Source: Sporosarcina sp. P13
GTDB taxonomy: Bacteria; Bacillota; Bacilli; Bacillales_A; Planococcaceae
Reading direction: 5' to 3'
Assembly: GCF_002743055.1 (NCBI RefSeq)
Contig: NZ_PDYM01000027.1
Span: 1-43,710, forward strand
DNA: 43,710 nt
Under the pieces are notes generated by a model, which was not told the origin of the DNA, searched no databases, and was given only the letters and a program-made list of their open reading frames with translations. This document shows positions 24,179-33,999 of the stretch, in pieces. The position numbers were made by a program, and so were the translations under genes. How positions within the stretch are numbered: position 1 is the stretch's first letter; each line of letters starts with the position of its first letter.

Positions 24179-25015
24179 TTATCGTTCATCACTTAAAATT
24201 TCAAGGATACGCTCAAAATCTTCATCCGATAAAAATTCAATTTCAATCTTCCCTTTATTCTTCATCTTTTTAATCGTGACTTTTGTTCCGAATTGTTCTC
24301 GTAATGTAGATTCTTGTTCTGCAAGAAACAAATCCTTTTTCTTTGTTTTCTTTGTTTCACGTGGAACATCCTCATTTAATTGCTGTACCAGCTTTTCTAA
24401 TTGACGTACATTCAAATGTTCACTCTTAGTTTTTTCAGCAATAGCCACGATCTGTTCCTTATTTTTTAACCCCAATAATGTACGGCCATGTCCCATTGAT
24501 AAAATTCCTCGGGAAATATCTCTTAGTACTTGCTCAGGCAATGCCAACAATCGAATGTGATTGGCAATATGTGGTCTACTTTTACCTAATCGAAATGCTA
24601 ATTGTTCTTGTGTTAATTGCAAACTTTCCATCAGTCGCTGATAAGCCTCTGCTACCTCTATTGGCGTTAAATCTTCGCGTTGTAGATTTTCTAAAATGGC
24701 CATTTCCATGGATTGTTCATCTGTTAACTCTCGAACGACTGCCGGAATATCTTTTTTACCTGCCAACTCTGAAGCGCGGTATCGTCTTTCACCTACAACA
24801 ATTTCATACCCGGTGCCTACGCTTCTTACGATAATCGGTTGTAGTACGCCATGTTCTTTAATTGATTCGCTTAACTCGATTAGTGATGCATCATCAAATA
24901 TTGTACGTGGTTGATACGGGTTTGCTTGAATGCTTTTTAATCGCAGCAACTCTACTTTTTCCAATGACTCCCGAGGAAACAATGCGTTTAGCCCTTTACC
25001 TAGACCTTTACTCAT
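24179..25015 (-). CDS. parB: chromosome partitioning protein ParB (Spo0J)
   Basis: 278 aa. An N-terminal ParB/CTPase domain (~20-110) has NPYQPRTIFDD and GERRYRA (the CTP-binding box). A helix-turn-helix (LTQEQLAFRLGKSRPHIANHIRLL, ~135-160) binds parS, and a C-terminal dimerisation domain (~225-278) closes the protein. ParB loads on parS, slides as a CTP-dependent clamp, recruits SMC and works with ParA (Soj) in origin segregation and DnaA control. The start ATG overlaps the parA stop by 8 nt. A parS site lies inside this gene, as in B. subtilis. Confidence 0.98.
   Translation of the reverse strand: MSKGLGKGLNALFPRESLEKVELLRLKSIQANPYQPRTIFDDASLIELSESIKEHGVLQPIIVRSVGTGYEIVVGERRYRASELAGKKDIPAVVRELTDEQSMEMAILENLQREDLTPIEVAEAYQRLMESLQLTQEQLAFRLGKSRPHIANHIRLLALPEQVLRDISRGILSMGHGRTLLGLKNKEQIVAIAEKTKSEHLNVRQLEKLVQQLNEDVPRETKKTKKKDLFLAEQESTLREQFGTKVTIKKMKNKGKIEIEFLSDEDFERILEILSDER
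24353..24368 (-). promoter_or_regulatory. parS site inside parB
   Basis: Read on the minus strand it is TGTTCCACGTGAAACA, fitting the B. subtilis consensus TGTTnCACGTGAAACA exactly. It is identical to the site at 26880 in the opposite orientation. Confidence 0.9.
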
Positions 25016-25769
25016 TTTCCGCCACTTCCTTTGCCAACTCTAAATAGACTTCCGCACCTTTGGATCTGGAATCATACAAAATAATCGGCTTTCCATGACT
25101 GGGTGCTTCACTTAATCTGACGTTTCGTGGAATAATTGTTTTATATACTTTGTCTTGGAAATACTTCTTAACCTCTTCAATCACTTGAATACCTAGATTG
25201 GTACGCGCATCAAACATCGTCAATAAGACACCGTCAATGTATAATGACTCATTTAAGTGCTTTTGAACGAGACGAATGGTACTAAGCAACTGACTGAGTC
25301 CTTCCAATGCGTAGTATTCACACTGCACTGGAATAATAATTGAGTCAGAAGCCGTCAATGCATTTAATGTCAATAATCCAAGTGACGGTGGACAGTCGAT
25401 AATGACGTAATCATATTGACCTCTAACATCTTGAATTGCATGTTTCATTCGTACTTCACGAGAGATTGTAGAGACTAGTTCAATTTCAGCTCCCGCCAAT
25501 GAAATTGTAGCAGGAATGATGTCTAAGTTCTCAATGTCCGTATGTAAGATAACATCTTGTACTGGTACGTCATCGATGAGCATATTGTAGATGCAGTCGT
25601 GTACATCTCCTTTGTTGACACCTACTCCACTTGTTGCATTCCCTTGTGGATCAGAGTCGATCAAGAGCACTTTTTTGCCTATATGGGCAAGGCATGCGCT
25701 TAAGTTTACAGAAGTCGTTGTTTTGCCGACTCCTCCTTTTTGATTTGCTATGGCAATAATCTTACCCAC
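25008..25769 (-). CDS. parA: chromosome partitioning ATPase ParA (Soj)
   Basis: 253 aa, a MinD/ParA-type P-loop ATPase. Deviant Walker A KGGVGKTTTSVNLSA (~10-24), switch DSDPQGNATSG (~39-49), Walker B-type VIIDCPPSLG (~123) and the DNA-binding C-terminal region (NVRLSEAPSHGKPI) are visible. It oscillates on DNA with ParB and, as monomer or dimer, inhibits or stimulates DnaA (known for Soj). The start is ATG. parA and parB form one unit that starts after the noc terminator. A TATAAT lies ~60 nt upstream without a clear -35. Confidence 0.98.
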   Translation of the reverse strand: MGKIIAIANQKGGVGKTTTSVNLSACLAHIGKKVLLIDSDPQGNATSGVGVNKGDVHDCIYNMLIDDVPVQDVILHTDIENLDIIPATISLAGAEIELVSTISREVRMKHAIQDVRGQYDYVIIDCPPSLGLLTLNALTASDSIIIPVQCEYYALEGLSQLLSTIRLVQKHLNESLYIDGVLLTMFDARTNLGIQVIEEVKKYFQDKVYKTIIPRNVRLSEAPSHGKPIILYDSRSKGAEVYLELAKEVAENE

Positions 25770-25925
25770 TCTCGCACCCGCTTTCTCTCAAGTTTCAATT
25801 ATTAGTTACCTATTATGTGCCTTGGCTTAATTATACCTTCTTTAGACACCAAATATTTCACTTATCGTTCTTTAAGTCACTACCATTTTATCATCTTCAC
25901 AGGACGAACTCTATTGATATATAAG

Positions 25926-25957
25926 AAAACTCTTGCTAGTCGGACAGCAAGAGTTTT
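25926..25957 (-). terminator. noc terminator
   Basis: AAAACTCTTGCT and AGCAAGAGTTTT form a 12-bp perfect stem, loop of 8 nt, just after the noc stop. The A run at the base gives Us on the minus strand. Confidence 0.9.
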
Positions 25958-25963
25958 TTTATG

Positions 25964-26827
25964 TCATTTTTTAAGTATTTTAACCGTGATTGTATAGCAG
26001 TCTTCAGAGTCTACTTCTTGCGATTCTACTTCAATCCCACTCTTAGTCATCAAAGTTAGTGACTCTCTTAATGTATTTACTGCAATTCTCACATCTCTAC
26101 TAACAGACTTTTGACGGGATGCTCGTTTTTTTTCTGGTTGTGCTTTTTCACTTGGATTCATGATTTCTTTAATTCGACTTTCAAGTTCCTTGACGTTATA
26201 TTGATTTGCTTTTGCTTCTTCCATTACTTCGATCTGTAGCGTTGTTTCTTTCAACGGTAATAGAGCTCGTGCATGTCTTTCAGAAATTTCTTGTTTCAGG
26301 ATTGCGTCTTGTACTTCTTTAGGCAATTTTAATAATCGCATCTTATTCGCAATTGTAGACTGACCTTTGCCTAGTCTTTGTGCTAGGGCTTCTTGTGTCA
26401 GTTCATGAAGTTTTAATAGATTTTCGTAGGCATATGCTTCTTCAATCGCAGTAAGTTCTTCGCGTTGTAAGTTTTCAATCAATGCTACGGAAGCTGTTTC
26501 TTTATCACTTAAATTACGTACAATTGCTGGTACTTCCGTCCAACCAAGCTTGCGCATAGCACGATATCTTCGTTCCCCTGCAATGATTTCATATTGTCCA
26601 TCATCCATCTTACGAATCACAATTGGTTGAATTACACCATGCGTATGGATTGTTCTAGCGAGTTCTTCAATCTTTTCTTCACTAAATATTGTCCGTGGTT
26701 GGAACTGATTCGGCACAATTGAATCAATCGCAACTTGATCTACTTTTTCAAGTTGTTGAACTACCACTTCCTCTACCAAGTCCATCTTCTCTCCCCCACC
26801 AAAAAAGCGCGATAAAGTATTTTTCAA
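25964..26827 (-). CDS. noc: nucleoid occlusion protein Noc
   Basis: 287 aa, a ParB paralogue. The N-terminus KNTLSRFFGGGEK is the membrane-targeting amphipathic helix typical of Noc. A ParB domain follows (~40-130, NQFQPRTIFSEE, GERRYRAM), then a helix-turn-helix (LTQEALAQRLGKGQSTIANKMRLL). Noc spreads from its own sites and blocks septum formation over the chromosome. The start was set to TTG 26827: it gives the family's N-terminus and has AGGTGG ~8 nt upstream. The two GTG codons just upstream overlap that site. It follows rsmG, with a parS site between the two. Confidence 0.97.
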   Translation of the reverse strand: MKNTLSRFFGGGEKMDLVEEVVVQQLEKVDQVAIDSIVPNQFQPRTIFSEEKIEELARTIHTHGVIQPIVIRKMDDGQYEIIAGERRYRAMRKLGWTEVPAIVRNLSDKETASVALIENLQREELTAIEEAYAYENLLKLHELTQEALAQRLGKGQSTIANKMRLLKLPKEVQDAILKQEISERHARALLPLKETTLQIEVMEEAKANQYNVKELESRIKEIMNPSEKAQPEKKRASRQKSVSRDVRIAVNTLRESLTLMTKSGIEVESQEVDSEDCYTITVKILKK

Positions 26828-26879
26828 CCCCTGCACCACCTTTTCGAAACTAGTCCCTTTAACAACTTCTCTCTCTCAC

Positions 26880-26895
26880 TGTTCCACGTGAAACA
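26880..26895 (+). promoter_or_regulatory. parS site between rsmG and noc
   Basis: TGTTCCACGTGAAACA on the plus strand, an exact match to the ParB consensus and identical to the site inside parB, inverted relative to it and 2.5 kb away. Confidence 0.92.
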
Positions 26896-26906
26896 TCTTT
26901 ACGCAC

Positions 26907-27626
26907 TTAACCTGTAATAGGCGTCTTATTTGGCACTCCTGGTTTTCGAGGATATTTCTTAGGTGTTTGTTTATTCTTTTTAAATATGAATATATGCCGT
27001 TCACTATTTTCCTCGGGCAATAAAAACTCATATTCTTCTTGCAATACAGCACCCAGTAATTTGACGGCTTTCGCTGCATCTTGCAGTTCTTCGGTAGCAG
27101 CAGCACCTTTCATTGAGACGAAGAGGCCACCTGTTTTAGCAATTGGTAAGCATAACTCGGATAATACTGATAAACGTGCTACTGCACGAGCAGTTACTAA
27201 ATCAAATTGTTCACGATACTTTGGATTGCGCCCAAACTCTTCCGCTCTCGCATGAACAAATGCTACGTTTTCTAACTTCAATTCACCTGCCAAGTGATTC
27301 AGGAAATTGATACGTTTATTCAATGAATCCACGATTGTTACTTGAAGATGCGGATAGCAAATCTTCAATGGAATACTTGGAAAACCTGCACCTGCACCTA
27401 CATCACAAATAGATTCAATTGTTGATAAATCCACATAGAATGAACTAGTGATGGAATCATAGAAATGCTTTAGATATACAGAAGGTGCATCCGTAATTGC
27501 TGTTAAATTCATTTTTTCATTCCACTCTACGAGCACTTCAAAATAGCGTTTAAACTGTTGCTTTTGCACATCAGATAACTCGATGCCTTTTTGTCGTAAC
27601 GCTTCATAAAACTGTTCTTCCGTCAT
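26907..27626 (-). CDS. rsmG: 16S rRNA (guanine-527-N7)-methyltransferase RsmG
   Basis: 239 aa. The SAM-binding motif [17 protein letters not shown] (~70-86), [17 protein letters not shown] and [12 protein letters not shown] are diagnostic. It methylates G527 of 16S rRNA; its loss gives low-level streptomycin resistance. The start was set to ATG 27626, 8 nt after AAGGA, rather than the upstream TTG. It lies 50 nt after mnmG in the mnmE-mnmG-rsmG-noc block. The C-terminal tail is basic ([15 protein letters not shown]). Confidence 0.97.
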   Translation of the reverse strand: MTEEQFYEALRQKGIELSDVQKQQFKRYFEVLVEWNEKMNLTAITDAPSVYLKHFYDSITSSFYVDLSTIESICDVGAGAGFPSIPLKICYPHLQVTIVDSLNKRINFLNHLAGELKLENVAFVHARAEEFGRNPKYREQFDLVTARAVARLSVLSELCLPIAKTGGLFVSMKGAAATEELQDAAKAVKLLGAVLQEEYEFLLPEENSERHIFIFKKNKQTPKKYPRKPGVPNKTPITG

Positions 27627-27677
27627 ATTCTCATTCCTTTTCAAAAAGACTGACGCCTCTAAGCGCCAGTCATATTC

Positions 27678-29567
27678 TTAACCAGAAACTTTTGCAATTT
27701 TTCCTTGCTCGATATAGACGAGCAAGATTGCAATATCTGAAGGATTCACACCAGAAATGCGGGATGCTTGCGCAATAGACAATGGTTGCACAGCTTTTAA
27801 ATTCGCCTTTGCCTCTTTTGCAATACCTGAAATCGCATCATAATCGATGTTTTCCGGAATCCGCTTATTTTCCATCTTCTTCATTCGTTCAACTTGTTGC
27901 ATTGCCTTTTCGATATATCCCTCATACTTGATGAATATTTCTACTTGTTCTGCCACTTCGTCAGTAATCTCTTCTAGAGGTGGAACAACAGTGCACAGTT
28001 CACTGTATTTCATTTCAGGACGTTTCAATAAGTCTGCTGCTTTCATCGGCTCACGTAGCGCGGTTCCACCTGCTTCTGCAATAATTGCCTGAATTTCTTC
28101 TGTAGGTTTAACAGATACCTTACGCAAATGTTCGATTTCAGCATCGATTTGCGCCTTCTTCGCTACAAAACTCTCATAACGTTCTTCACTAATCATGCCA
28201 TTTTGATAACCGATCTCTGTTAGACGCATATCCGCATTATCATGACGCAGTAATAAACGATATTCTGCTCTTGAAGTCAAAAGACGATACGGCTCGCTAG
28301 TTCCTTTAGTAACTAAATCATCCACAAGAACACCGATATATGCTTCACTTCGATCTAATACCACTTCGTCTTTTCCAAGAACGTTACAAGCCGCGTTAAT
28401 ACCTGCCATCAATCCTTGAGCTGCGGCTTCTTCATAGCCAGACGTTCCATTAATTTGACCAGCAGTATACAAGTTCTTAATCTTTTTTGTTTCCAATGTT
28501 GGCCATAGTTGTGTGGCAATCACGGAATCATATTCAATTGCATAGCCTGCACGCATCATTTCAGCCTTCTCAAGACCTGGTACGCTCGCAATTAGGCGAT
28601 GTTGTACATGTTCTGGAAGACTTGTCGATAAACCTTGTACATAAACCTCACGCGTATTACGACCTTCTGGTTCTAAAAAGATTTGGTGACGTGACTTATC
28701 TGCAAAACGAACGATTTTATCTTCAATGGATGGGCAATAGCTTGGTCCCTTCCCTTTGATCATGCCCGAATACATTGGAGACAGATGAAGGTTTTCATTG
28801 ATGATTTCATGTGTTTCAGGTGTTGTGTATGTTAACCAGCACGGAAGTTGATCCATAATGAACTCCGTCGTTTCATAGCTGAATGAACGTGGAACATCAT
28901 CACCTGGTTGAATCTCTGTTTTACTATAGTCAATTGTATTGCTGTTAATTCGTGGAGGTGTCCCCGTTTTGAATCGAACAGTCTGTAAACCTAATTCTTT
29001 CAAATGATCTGCAAGCTTGATGGATGGCATTTGGTTATTCGGACCACTTGAATACTTTAAGTCTCCAATAATAACTTCACCGCGTAAAAATGTTCCTGTC
29101 GTAATGATGACAGTCTTCGCACGGAAGATCGCTCCAATTTGTGTGACGACACCTTTTACTTCACCATCTTCTACAATCAAACGCTCCACAACTGCTTGGC
29201 GAAGCGTCAGATTAGGTTGTTCTTCGAGGATTCTTTTCATTTCTTGCTGATACAAGACTTTATCGGCCTGTGCACGCAATGCGCGGACAGCAGGACCTTT
29301 CCCTGTATTTAGCATACGCATTTGAATATGCGTCTTATCAATTACCTTAGCCATTACTCCACCTAGTGCGTCAATTTCACGAACGACAATCCCTTTTGCA
29401 GGACCTCCTAGGGATGGATTACATGGCATGAAAGCGATCATATCTAGATTCATCGTTAGCACTACAGTCGATGCACCCATCTTCGCAGCTGCATACGCTG
29501 CTTCTGCACCCGCATGTCCAGCTCCGATGACTATACAATCGAACGTGCCTGCTTCAAATTGTGGCAT
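27678..29567 (-). CDS. mnmG: tRNA uridine-34 5-carboxymethylaminomethyl synthase subunit MnmG (GidA)
   Basis: 629 aa, full length. The FAD-binding [20 protein letters not shown] (~12-31), the [13 protein letters not shown] and [12 protein letters not shown] segments, and the C-terminal tRNA/MnmE-binding helical domain ([17 protein letters not shown]) are present. With MnmE it modifies the wobble uridine of several tRNAs. The start is ATG with GGAAGG upstream. It is 29 nt from mnmE. Confidence 0.98.
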   Translation of the reverse strand: MPQFEAGTFDCIVIGAGHAGAEAAYAAAKMGASTVVLTMNLDMIAFMPCNPSLGGPAKGIVVREIDALGGVMAKVIDKTHIQMRMLNTGKGPAVRALRAQADKVLYQQEMKRILEEQPNLTLRQAVVERLIVEDGEVKGVVTQIGAIFRAKTVIITTGTFLRGEVIIGDLKYSSGPNNQMPSIKLADHLKELGLQTVRFKTGTPPRINSNTIDYSKTEIQPGDDVPRSFSYETTEFIMDQLPCWLTYTTPETHEIINENLHLSPMYSGMIKGKGPSYCPSIEDKIVRFADKSRHQIFLEPEGRNTREVYVQGLSTSLPEHVQHRLIASVPGLEKAEMMRAGYAIEYDSVIATQLWPTLETKKIKNLYTAGQINGTSGYEEAAAQGLMAGINAACNVLGKDEVVLDRSEAYIGVLVDDLVTKGTSEPYRLLTSRAEYRLLLRHDNADMRLTEIGYQNGMISEERYESFVAKKAQIDAEIEHLRKVSVKPTEEIQAIIAEAGGTALREPMKAADLLKRPEMKYSELCTVVPPLEEITDEVAEQVEIFIKYEGYIEKAMQQVERMKKMENKRIPENIDYDAISGIAKEAKANLKAVQPLSIAQASRISGVNPSDIAILLVYIEQGKIAKVSG

Positions 29568-29596
29568 GTTCGTTCATCCTTCCTATCATAAAATTA

Positions 29597-30982
29597 TTAT
29601 TTTCCGAGGCAGAACTTTGAAAACAACTCATTAAGTAAACTATCTTGAACGGTATCCCCAATGATTTCTCCGAGGATTTCCCATGTACGTGTAACGTCTA
29701 TTTGAATCATATCAATCGGTACACCTGCTTTTGCTGCTTGCACAGCATCTTCAATCGTATGGCGTGCTTGTTTCAATAAAGCAATATGTCGGGCATTGGA
29801 AACATACGATAGGTCCCCTGACTCGAGTGACCCTTCAAAGAACAGTGAAGCAATAGCTTCTTCCAATTCCGCAATGCCTTGCTCTTGTAAAATAGAAGTT
29901 GTAATGACTCGATCTTTTCCCGCCATTTCATAAACGTGCTCTAAATCAATCTTCGCCGGCAAATCTGTCTTATTAACGATGACTAGCATGTCCATTCCAG
30001 CAACAGCTTCAAATAAACGTTCATCTTCATCAGTTAGTGGTTCAGAACTATTGACCATCAATAAAATCAAATCTGCTTCCTTCAATACTTGTCTTGAACG
30101 TTCTACACCAATCCGCTCAACAATATCTTCTGTTTCACGAATTCCAGCCGTATCGACAAGACGCAAAGGGACTCCCCTTACATTGACATACTCCTCTATA
30201 ATATCACGGGTAGTACCTGCAATGTCAGTCACAATGGCCTTATTTTCTTGAACTAAACTATTCAATAGTGATGACTTTCCAACGTTCGGACGACCAACGA
30301 TAACAGTAGACAGCCCTTCACGTAAAATTTTACCTTGTGAAGAAGTGCGTAATAACTGATCAATTTCATCGCGTACCCATTCTCCTTTTTCAACCATTAA
30401 GGGAATGGTTACTTCTTCTACATCATCGTATTCCGGATAGTCAATATTCACTTCCACCTGCGCAAGCGTTTCAAGAAGTGCTGTACGTAAATCGCCGATT
30501 AAATGGGATAGCTTACCCTCCATTTGGTTAAGTGCTACACTCATTGCTTTATCGGTTTTTGCTCTAATTAAATCCATCACTGCTTCGGCTTGTGATAAGT
30601 CAATTCGACCATTGAGAAATGCCCGTTTTGTAAACTCACCCGGTTCCGCCAATCGTGCACCTTCCGTCAATACAAGTTCTAACACTCTATTAACCGAAGT
30701 AATTCCTCCGTGGCAATTGATCTCCACTATATCTTCCCGCGTAAATGTCTTTGGTCCTTTCATAATGGAAACCATAACCTCTTCCACTACTTCAGCAGTA
30801 GCAGGATCATGTAAATGTCCATAATGAATTGTATGAGAGGGTTGTTCACACAACGGCTTAGCTGCTGGCGATTGGAATATACGATCTGCAATCTCCCATG
30901 CATACTCACCGCTGATTCGAACGATGGCGATTGCTCCCTCTCCCATCGGAGTTGAAATCGCGGCTATCGTATCAAAATGCAA
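29597..30982 (-). CDS. mnmE: tRNA modification GTPase MnmE (TrmE)
   Basis: 461 aa. The N-terminal tetrahydrofolate-binding domain ([20 protein letters not shown]), a helical domain, an inserted GTPase domain (G1 [15 protein letters not shown]2/G3 [13 protein letters not shown] and [11 protein letters not shown]4 NKTD) and the C-terminal FCLGK motif are complete. It is the partner of MnmG. The start was set to TTG 30982 because it gives the family's N-terminus two residues before [10 protein letters not shown], with GGAAGGTG 5-6 nt upstream. The frame open to 31048 adds 22 residues without support. Confidence 0.97.
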   Translation of the reverse strand: MHFDTIAAISTPMGEGAIAIVRISGEYAWEIADRIFQSPAAKPLCEQPSHTIHYGHLHDPATAEVVEEVMVSIMKGPKTFTREDIVEINCHGGITSVNRVLELVLTEGARLAEPGEFTKRAFLNGRIDLSQAEAVMDLIRAKTDKAMSVALNQMEGKLSHLIGDLRTALLETLAQVEVNIDYPEYDDVEEVTIPLMVEKGEWVRDEIDQLLRTSSQGKILREGLSTVIVGRPNVGKSSLLNSLVQENKAIVTDIAGTTRDIIEEYVNVRGVPLRLVDTAGIRETEDIVERIGVERSRQVLKEADLILLMVNSSEPLTDEDERLFEAVAGMDMLVIVNKTDLPAKIDLEHVYEMAGKDRVITTSILQEQGIAELEEAIASLFFEGSLESGDLSYVSNARHIALLKQARHTIEDAVQAAKAGVPIDMIQIDVTRTWEILGEIIGDTVQDSLLNELFSKFCLGK

Positions 30983-31162
30983 GTTTTTCACCTTCCCAGC
31001 TTCTTTATCCACATGTGAATATCTTTTGCGGACACAACTTTCTAACAATCAATACTATCATAAATCACTGCATTCTCCTAGCGTGTGAATTGAAAATATG
31101 TGGATATTTTTAAGAAAGATTGAATCCGGTATATGATACTTCATGATGTACTATAAACCGAC

Positions 31163-31196
31163 AAAAAACCCCGCGGAGTCAAGCTTCCGTGGGGTT
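31163..31196 (-). terminator. khpB terminator
   Basis: AACCCC-CGGA and TCCG-GGGGTT arms flank a short loop just after the khpB stop, with one mismatch. A six-A run on the plus strand gives Us on the transcript. Confidence 0.85.
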
Positions 31197-31199
31197 AAA

Positions 31200-32009
31200 T
31201 TATTCAAATCCTTTAATGACAATATGACGATATGGATCTTTTCCTTCTGAGAAGGTTTCAACATCCAATCTACGAGATAAAGCATTATGAATGACTTTTC
31301 TTTCATACGATGGCATAGGTTCTAATGCAACTTGACGTTTTGTACGGATTGCACGATCTGCCATGCGATCTGCCAGCTGTTCAAGTGACTGCTCACGACG
31401 TTCACGATAATCTGCGACATCAATACGTACAATTTTAAACTGTTTTGTGACCTTATTGGCTACAAGCTGTGCTAATTGCTGAATGGCATTTAACGTTTGT
31501 CCTCGTTTTCCTATTAAGAAAGCAGCCTTTTCGCTTTCTAACTGGAAGTTGATATACTTCCCTTTCGTTTCATAGGTAACGACTAAATCAGCGATGCCCA
31601 TTTCTTTTGCCATATCGACTATAAAAGCTTTTGTTTCTTCAATCGCTTCTAATTCATTATACGCTTTGTCTTTTAAAACATTTTCAGCTGCATAGTCTTG
31701 CGAATTTTCCAAATCAGTTGGCAGTGGATCAGGATTGGAGTCCTCTATATTTTCTCCGGCTGTGATAACGGGCGGTACTTTTTTCGTTGCGTCAACAGCT
31801 AGTTCTGCAACTTTGGTAGGTGCTGGTTGTATAGACTTTTCATTAACAGTAATATTTACTACCGCTTCTTTTGCACCGAACCCAAGAAACCCTTTTCTAC
31901 CACTTTCTACAACTTCTACTTCTACTTCACTTCTTGTTACACCTAGGTTCTGTAAAGCCGATTTGATTGCTAGCTCAACGGTTGCAGCCCTTTGTGTAAT
32001 TTGTTTCAT
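31200..32009 (-). CDS. khpB: RNA-binding protein KhpB (Jag, EloR)
   Basis: 269 aa. Jag N-terminal domain (~3-52, VELAIKSALQNLGV and GRKGFLGFGAKEA), an acidic variable linker (~60-120), a KH domain (~130-200, with FLIGKRGQTLNAIQQLAQL as the GxxG loop region) and an R3H domain (~205-269, RREQSLEQLADRMADRA; RKVIHNALS). In Gram-positives KhpB binds RNA with KhpA and affects cell elongation. The ATG overlaps the yidC stop by 4 nt, so the pair is coupled. Confidence 0.96.
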   Translation of the reverse strand: MKQITQRAATVELAIKSALQNLGVTRSEVEVEVVESGRKGFLGFGAKEAVVNITVNEKSIQPAPTKVAELAVDATKKVPPVITAGENIEDSNPDPLPTDLENSQDYAAENVLKDKAYNELEAIEETKAFIVDMAKEMGIADLVVTYETKGKYINFQLESEKAAFLIGKRGQTLNAIQQLAQLVANKVTKQFKIVRIDVADYRERREQSLEQLADRMADRAIRTKRQVALEPMPSYERKVIHNALSRRLDVETFSEGKDPYRHIVIKGFE

Positions 32010-32779
32010 TTCTTTTTCCCTCCTGTTTTCCCTACTTCGACGTCTTTTGGCTTGTCAAACGGCTTGTAGATTACAATGTTTTGGAGTAGTGAAATGATAT
32101 TTCCTACAATCCAGTACAAAGCAAGTGCTGCAGGTAAGAATGAACCGAATACCATAATCATGAATGGCATGATGTACATCATTGTCTTCATCTGCGGGTT
32201 ATCCATCGCTGGCCCGGTACGAAGAACTAACAATTGGAATAGTCCTGCGATAATAGCAAAGATAATACTTGGTGTGCCAAGAGTGATGCCTAGGAAACTG
32301 CCTAATTCAATCGTTGGAGTTGCATTCATTCGACTGATTGCATGGTAGAAACCGATAAATATTGGCATTTGGATGATAACAGGCAAACATCCTGCAACTG
32401 GATTGATCTTTTCATCGATCATAATTTGTTGCATTTCTTCTTGATACTTCTTCTGCGTGACCGCGTCTTTAGATTTGTACTTTTCCTTCAATGCTTTCAG
32501 ACGTGGTTGAATTTCCTGCATACGTTTTGAGCTTTTTGTTTGCTGGACAAATAGTGGTAGTAACGCTGTACGGATAATTGCTGTTACGACGATAATTGCC
32601 AATCCGTATGTACCTAACCACGACTTGAACTTCATAATTAATGTTACGAGCGGCCATACGATGTATTCGTTCCAGATTCCCGTGCTCTCCGCTGTGATCG
32701 GCTTGTTAAAATCCGCACAACCTGCCATGAAGATAGCAACCACGACGAGCAGTGAAAGGAACACTAATTTCTTTTTCAC
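32006..32779 (-). CDS. yidC: membrane protein insertase YidC (SpoIIIJ/OxaA type)
   Basis: 257 aa lipoprotein. The signal peptide MKKKLVFLSLLVVVAIF leads to the lipobox MAGC (Cys ~21). Five membrane segments follow, with the hydrophilic-groove Arg in VVTAIIRTALLPL and the conserved coiled loop (RLKALKEKYKSKDAVTQKKYQEEMQ). It inserts membrane proteins alone or with SecYEG; in spore formers the origin-proximal copy (spoIIIJ) also serves forespore signalling. The start was set to GTG 32779, 8 nt after GGGGG; the frame open to 32794 includes that site. Confidence 0.97.
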   Translation of the reverse strand: MKKKLVFLSLLVVVAIFMAGCADFNKPITAESTGIWNEYIVWPLVTLIMKFKSWLGTYGLAIIVVTAIIRTALLPLFVQQTKSSKRMQEIQPRLKALKEKYKSKDAVTQKKYQEEMQQIMIDEKINPVAGCLPVIIQMPIFIGFYHAISRMNATPTIELGSFLGITLGTPSIIFAIIAGLFQLLVLRTGPAMDNPQMKTMMYIMPFMIMVFGSFLPAALALYWIVGNIISLLQNIVIYKPFDKPKDVEVGKTGGKKK

Positions 32780-32898
32780 GTTTTTTTCCCCCAAACAATC
32801 AAAAAATTGTTTCTTAACTTTTTTCAGTTTATCATGACGACTCTAAACGTTCTACATCTATTGTAGAAAGTATTTTTAGTCGTTCTGCAATATGGATA

Positions 32899-33237
32899 TT
32901 ACTTAAATGCCTTTGCAATCTTTAGAACGTGCTGGAGATTCTTTTTGGCCGTATGGAAATCAAGCGTGGCAGCTTGATTTCTTGCGATAATAACATAGTC
33001 AAAATCTGGTTTAATTTCATCTTTCATTTCTAGGAAGGATTGCCGAATATAGCGCTTAATCCTGTTACGCGTGACGGCATTGCCGACTTTTTTGCTGACG
33101 GATAGCCCTATACGGAACTCTTCTTGTTCTACCTTCTTATAGGTATAGACGATAAACTGTCGATTTGCAAAAGACTTTCCCTTTTTAAAAACTGTTTGAA
33201 ATTCTTGGTTTTTCTTAATTCGCTGGCTTTTTTTCAT
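32899..33237 (-). CDS. rnpA: ribonuclease P protein component
   Basis: 112 aa. [21 protein letters not shown] at the N-terminus and the RNR motif [18 protein letters not shown] (~50-67) are diagnostic. It binds the RNase P RNA and the 5' leader of pre-tRNA. The start is ATG. It follows rpmH by ~120 nt, with a hairpin in between, and precedes yidC. Confidence 0.97.
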   Translation of the reverse strand: MKKSQRIKKNQEFQTVFKKGKSFANRQFIVYTYKKVEQEEFRIGLSVSKKVGNAVTRNRIKRYIRQSFLEMKDEIKPDFDYVIIARNQAATLDFHTAKKNLQHVLKIAKAFK

Positions 33238-33331
33238 AGTTCCACCTGCTTTAATTTTCTTCCACTACCTGTAGATCCCCTAATAGAAAGCTACTAGAAT
33301 AGGGTTTGTCATGAAGAAGTCGCTCAATAGC

Positions 33332-33358
33332 AAAAAAAGACCACTGATAAGTCAGTGG
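33332..33358 (-). terminator. rpmH-rnpA hairpin (terminator or attenuator)
   Basis: CCACTGA and TCAGTGG form a 7-bp stem with a TAAG loop. It starts just after the rpmH stop and is followed on the minus strand by seven Ts. Partial termination would keep rpmH mRNA more abundant than rnpA mRNA. Confidence 0.8.
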
Positions 33359-33360
33359 CC

Positions 33361-33495
33361 TTATGCTGAAAGAATTTTTCTTCCTTTACGACGACGAGCT
33401 GCTAAAATTCTACGGCCGTTTTTTGAACTCATTCTTTGACGGAAGCCGTGGACTTTACTGCGTTTACGTTTATTTGGTTGGAATGTACGTTTCAT
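33361..33495 (-). CDS. rpmH: 50S ribosomal protein L34
   Basis: 44 aa, the full standard length: [18 protein letters not shown] to the basic end [11 protein letters not shown]. The start is ATG with AGGAGGTG upstream. A longer in-frame extension upstream covers the promoter and is not real. Its position beside oriC, pointing away from dnaA, is conserved across bacteria. Confidence 0.99.
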   Translation of the reverse strand: MKRTFQPNKRKRSKVHGFRQRMSSKNGRRILAARRRKGRKILSA

Positions 33496-33550
33496 TTCGT
33501 AAGACACCTCCTGCTTGATTGTCTCTTTTCCTACTGTGACAGTCTTGACT

Positions 33551-33579
33551 AGTATAGCTAGCCAGTAAAAGAATGTCAA
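33551..33579 (-). promoter_or_regulatory. rpmH promoter
   Basis: On the minus strand a perfect -35 TTGACA (33579-33574), a 17-bp spacer and -10 TATACT (33556-33551). The predicted start near 33544 leaves a ~50-nt leader before rpmH. Confidence 0.85.
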
Positions 33580-33638
33580 TGGTTTTCTATAGAACATGTT
33601 TTAGTCATCTCGTAGATCTTTGCTTCATACCTAAAAAC

Positions 33639-33954
33639 TTATCCACACCCGAACACGTCGTACTTCCGGATGAAATGTTGGTAGCTTAAAACTGTGGATT
33701 TTTTATTCTAGCAATTGTCGACAAGTTTTTCACATATCCAAGGTTGTGGATAACCATTTTATGCACAGTTATTGGTATTGTTAATAAGTCATTAGACTGC
33801 TTGTCATTATTCAGTTTCCCTGTTACAATAAAAAAGCTTTTATTGTGCATATAATTTTTACAATAAATCTTATCCACATATGTGAATACTATGTGGATAG
33901 TTTTTTCAACATGTTTCGATAATTTTTATCCACAAGCCTGGATACTGTGCATAA
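33639..33954. other. oriC, upstream DnaA-box cluster (rpmH-dnaA gap)
   Basis: Exact TTATnCACA matches lie at 33639-33647 (+), 33745-33753 (-), 33759-33767 (+), 33870-33878 (+), 33926-33934 (+) and 33946-33954 (-). One-mismatch boxes lie at 33844-33852 (-) and 33892-33900 (-). The AT-rich gap has no gene. This is the incA/B-like half of a bipartite Bacillales origin and would also allow DnaA to repress its own promoter. Confidence 0.9.
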
Positions 33955-33970
33955 GCAGATTCCCGGCTTT

Positions 33971-33976
33971 TATAAT
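33971..33976 (+). promoter_or_regulatory. possible dnaA -10 element
   Basis: A perfect TATAAT lies 29 nt before the dnaA TTG. The -35 region is poor (around 33946-33953) and overlaps a DnaA box, which would suit autorepression. The resulting leader would be only ~17 nt, so the main promoter may lie further upstream. Confidence 0.35.
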
Positions 33977-33999
33977 CTTATCGTAAAGGAGGCACACGA

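Noticed and set aside
33496..33597. An N-terminal extension of rpmH.
   Set aside because: It covers the rpmH promoter and ribosome binding site; L34 is always ~44 residues.
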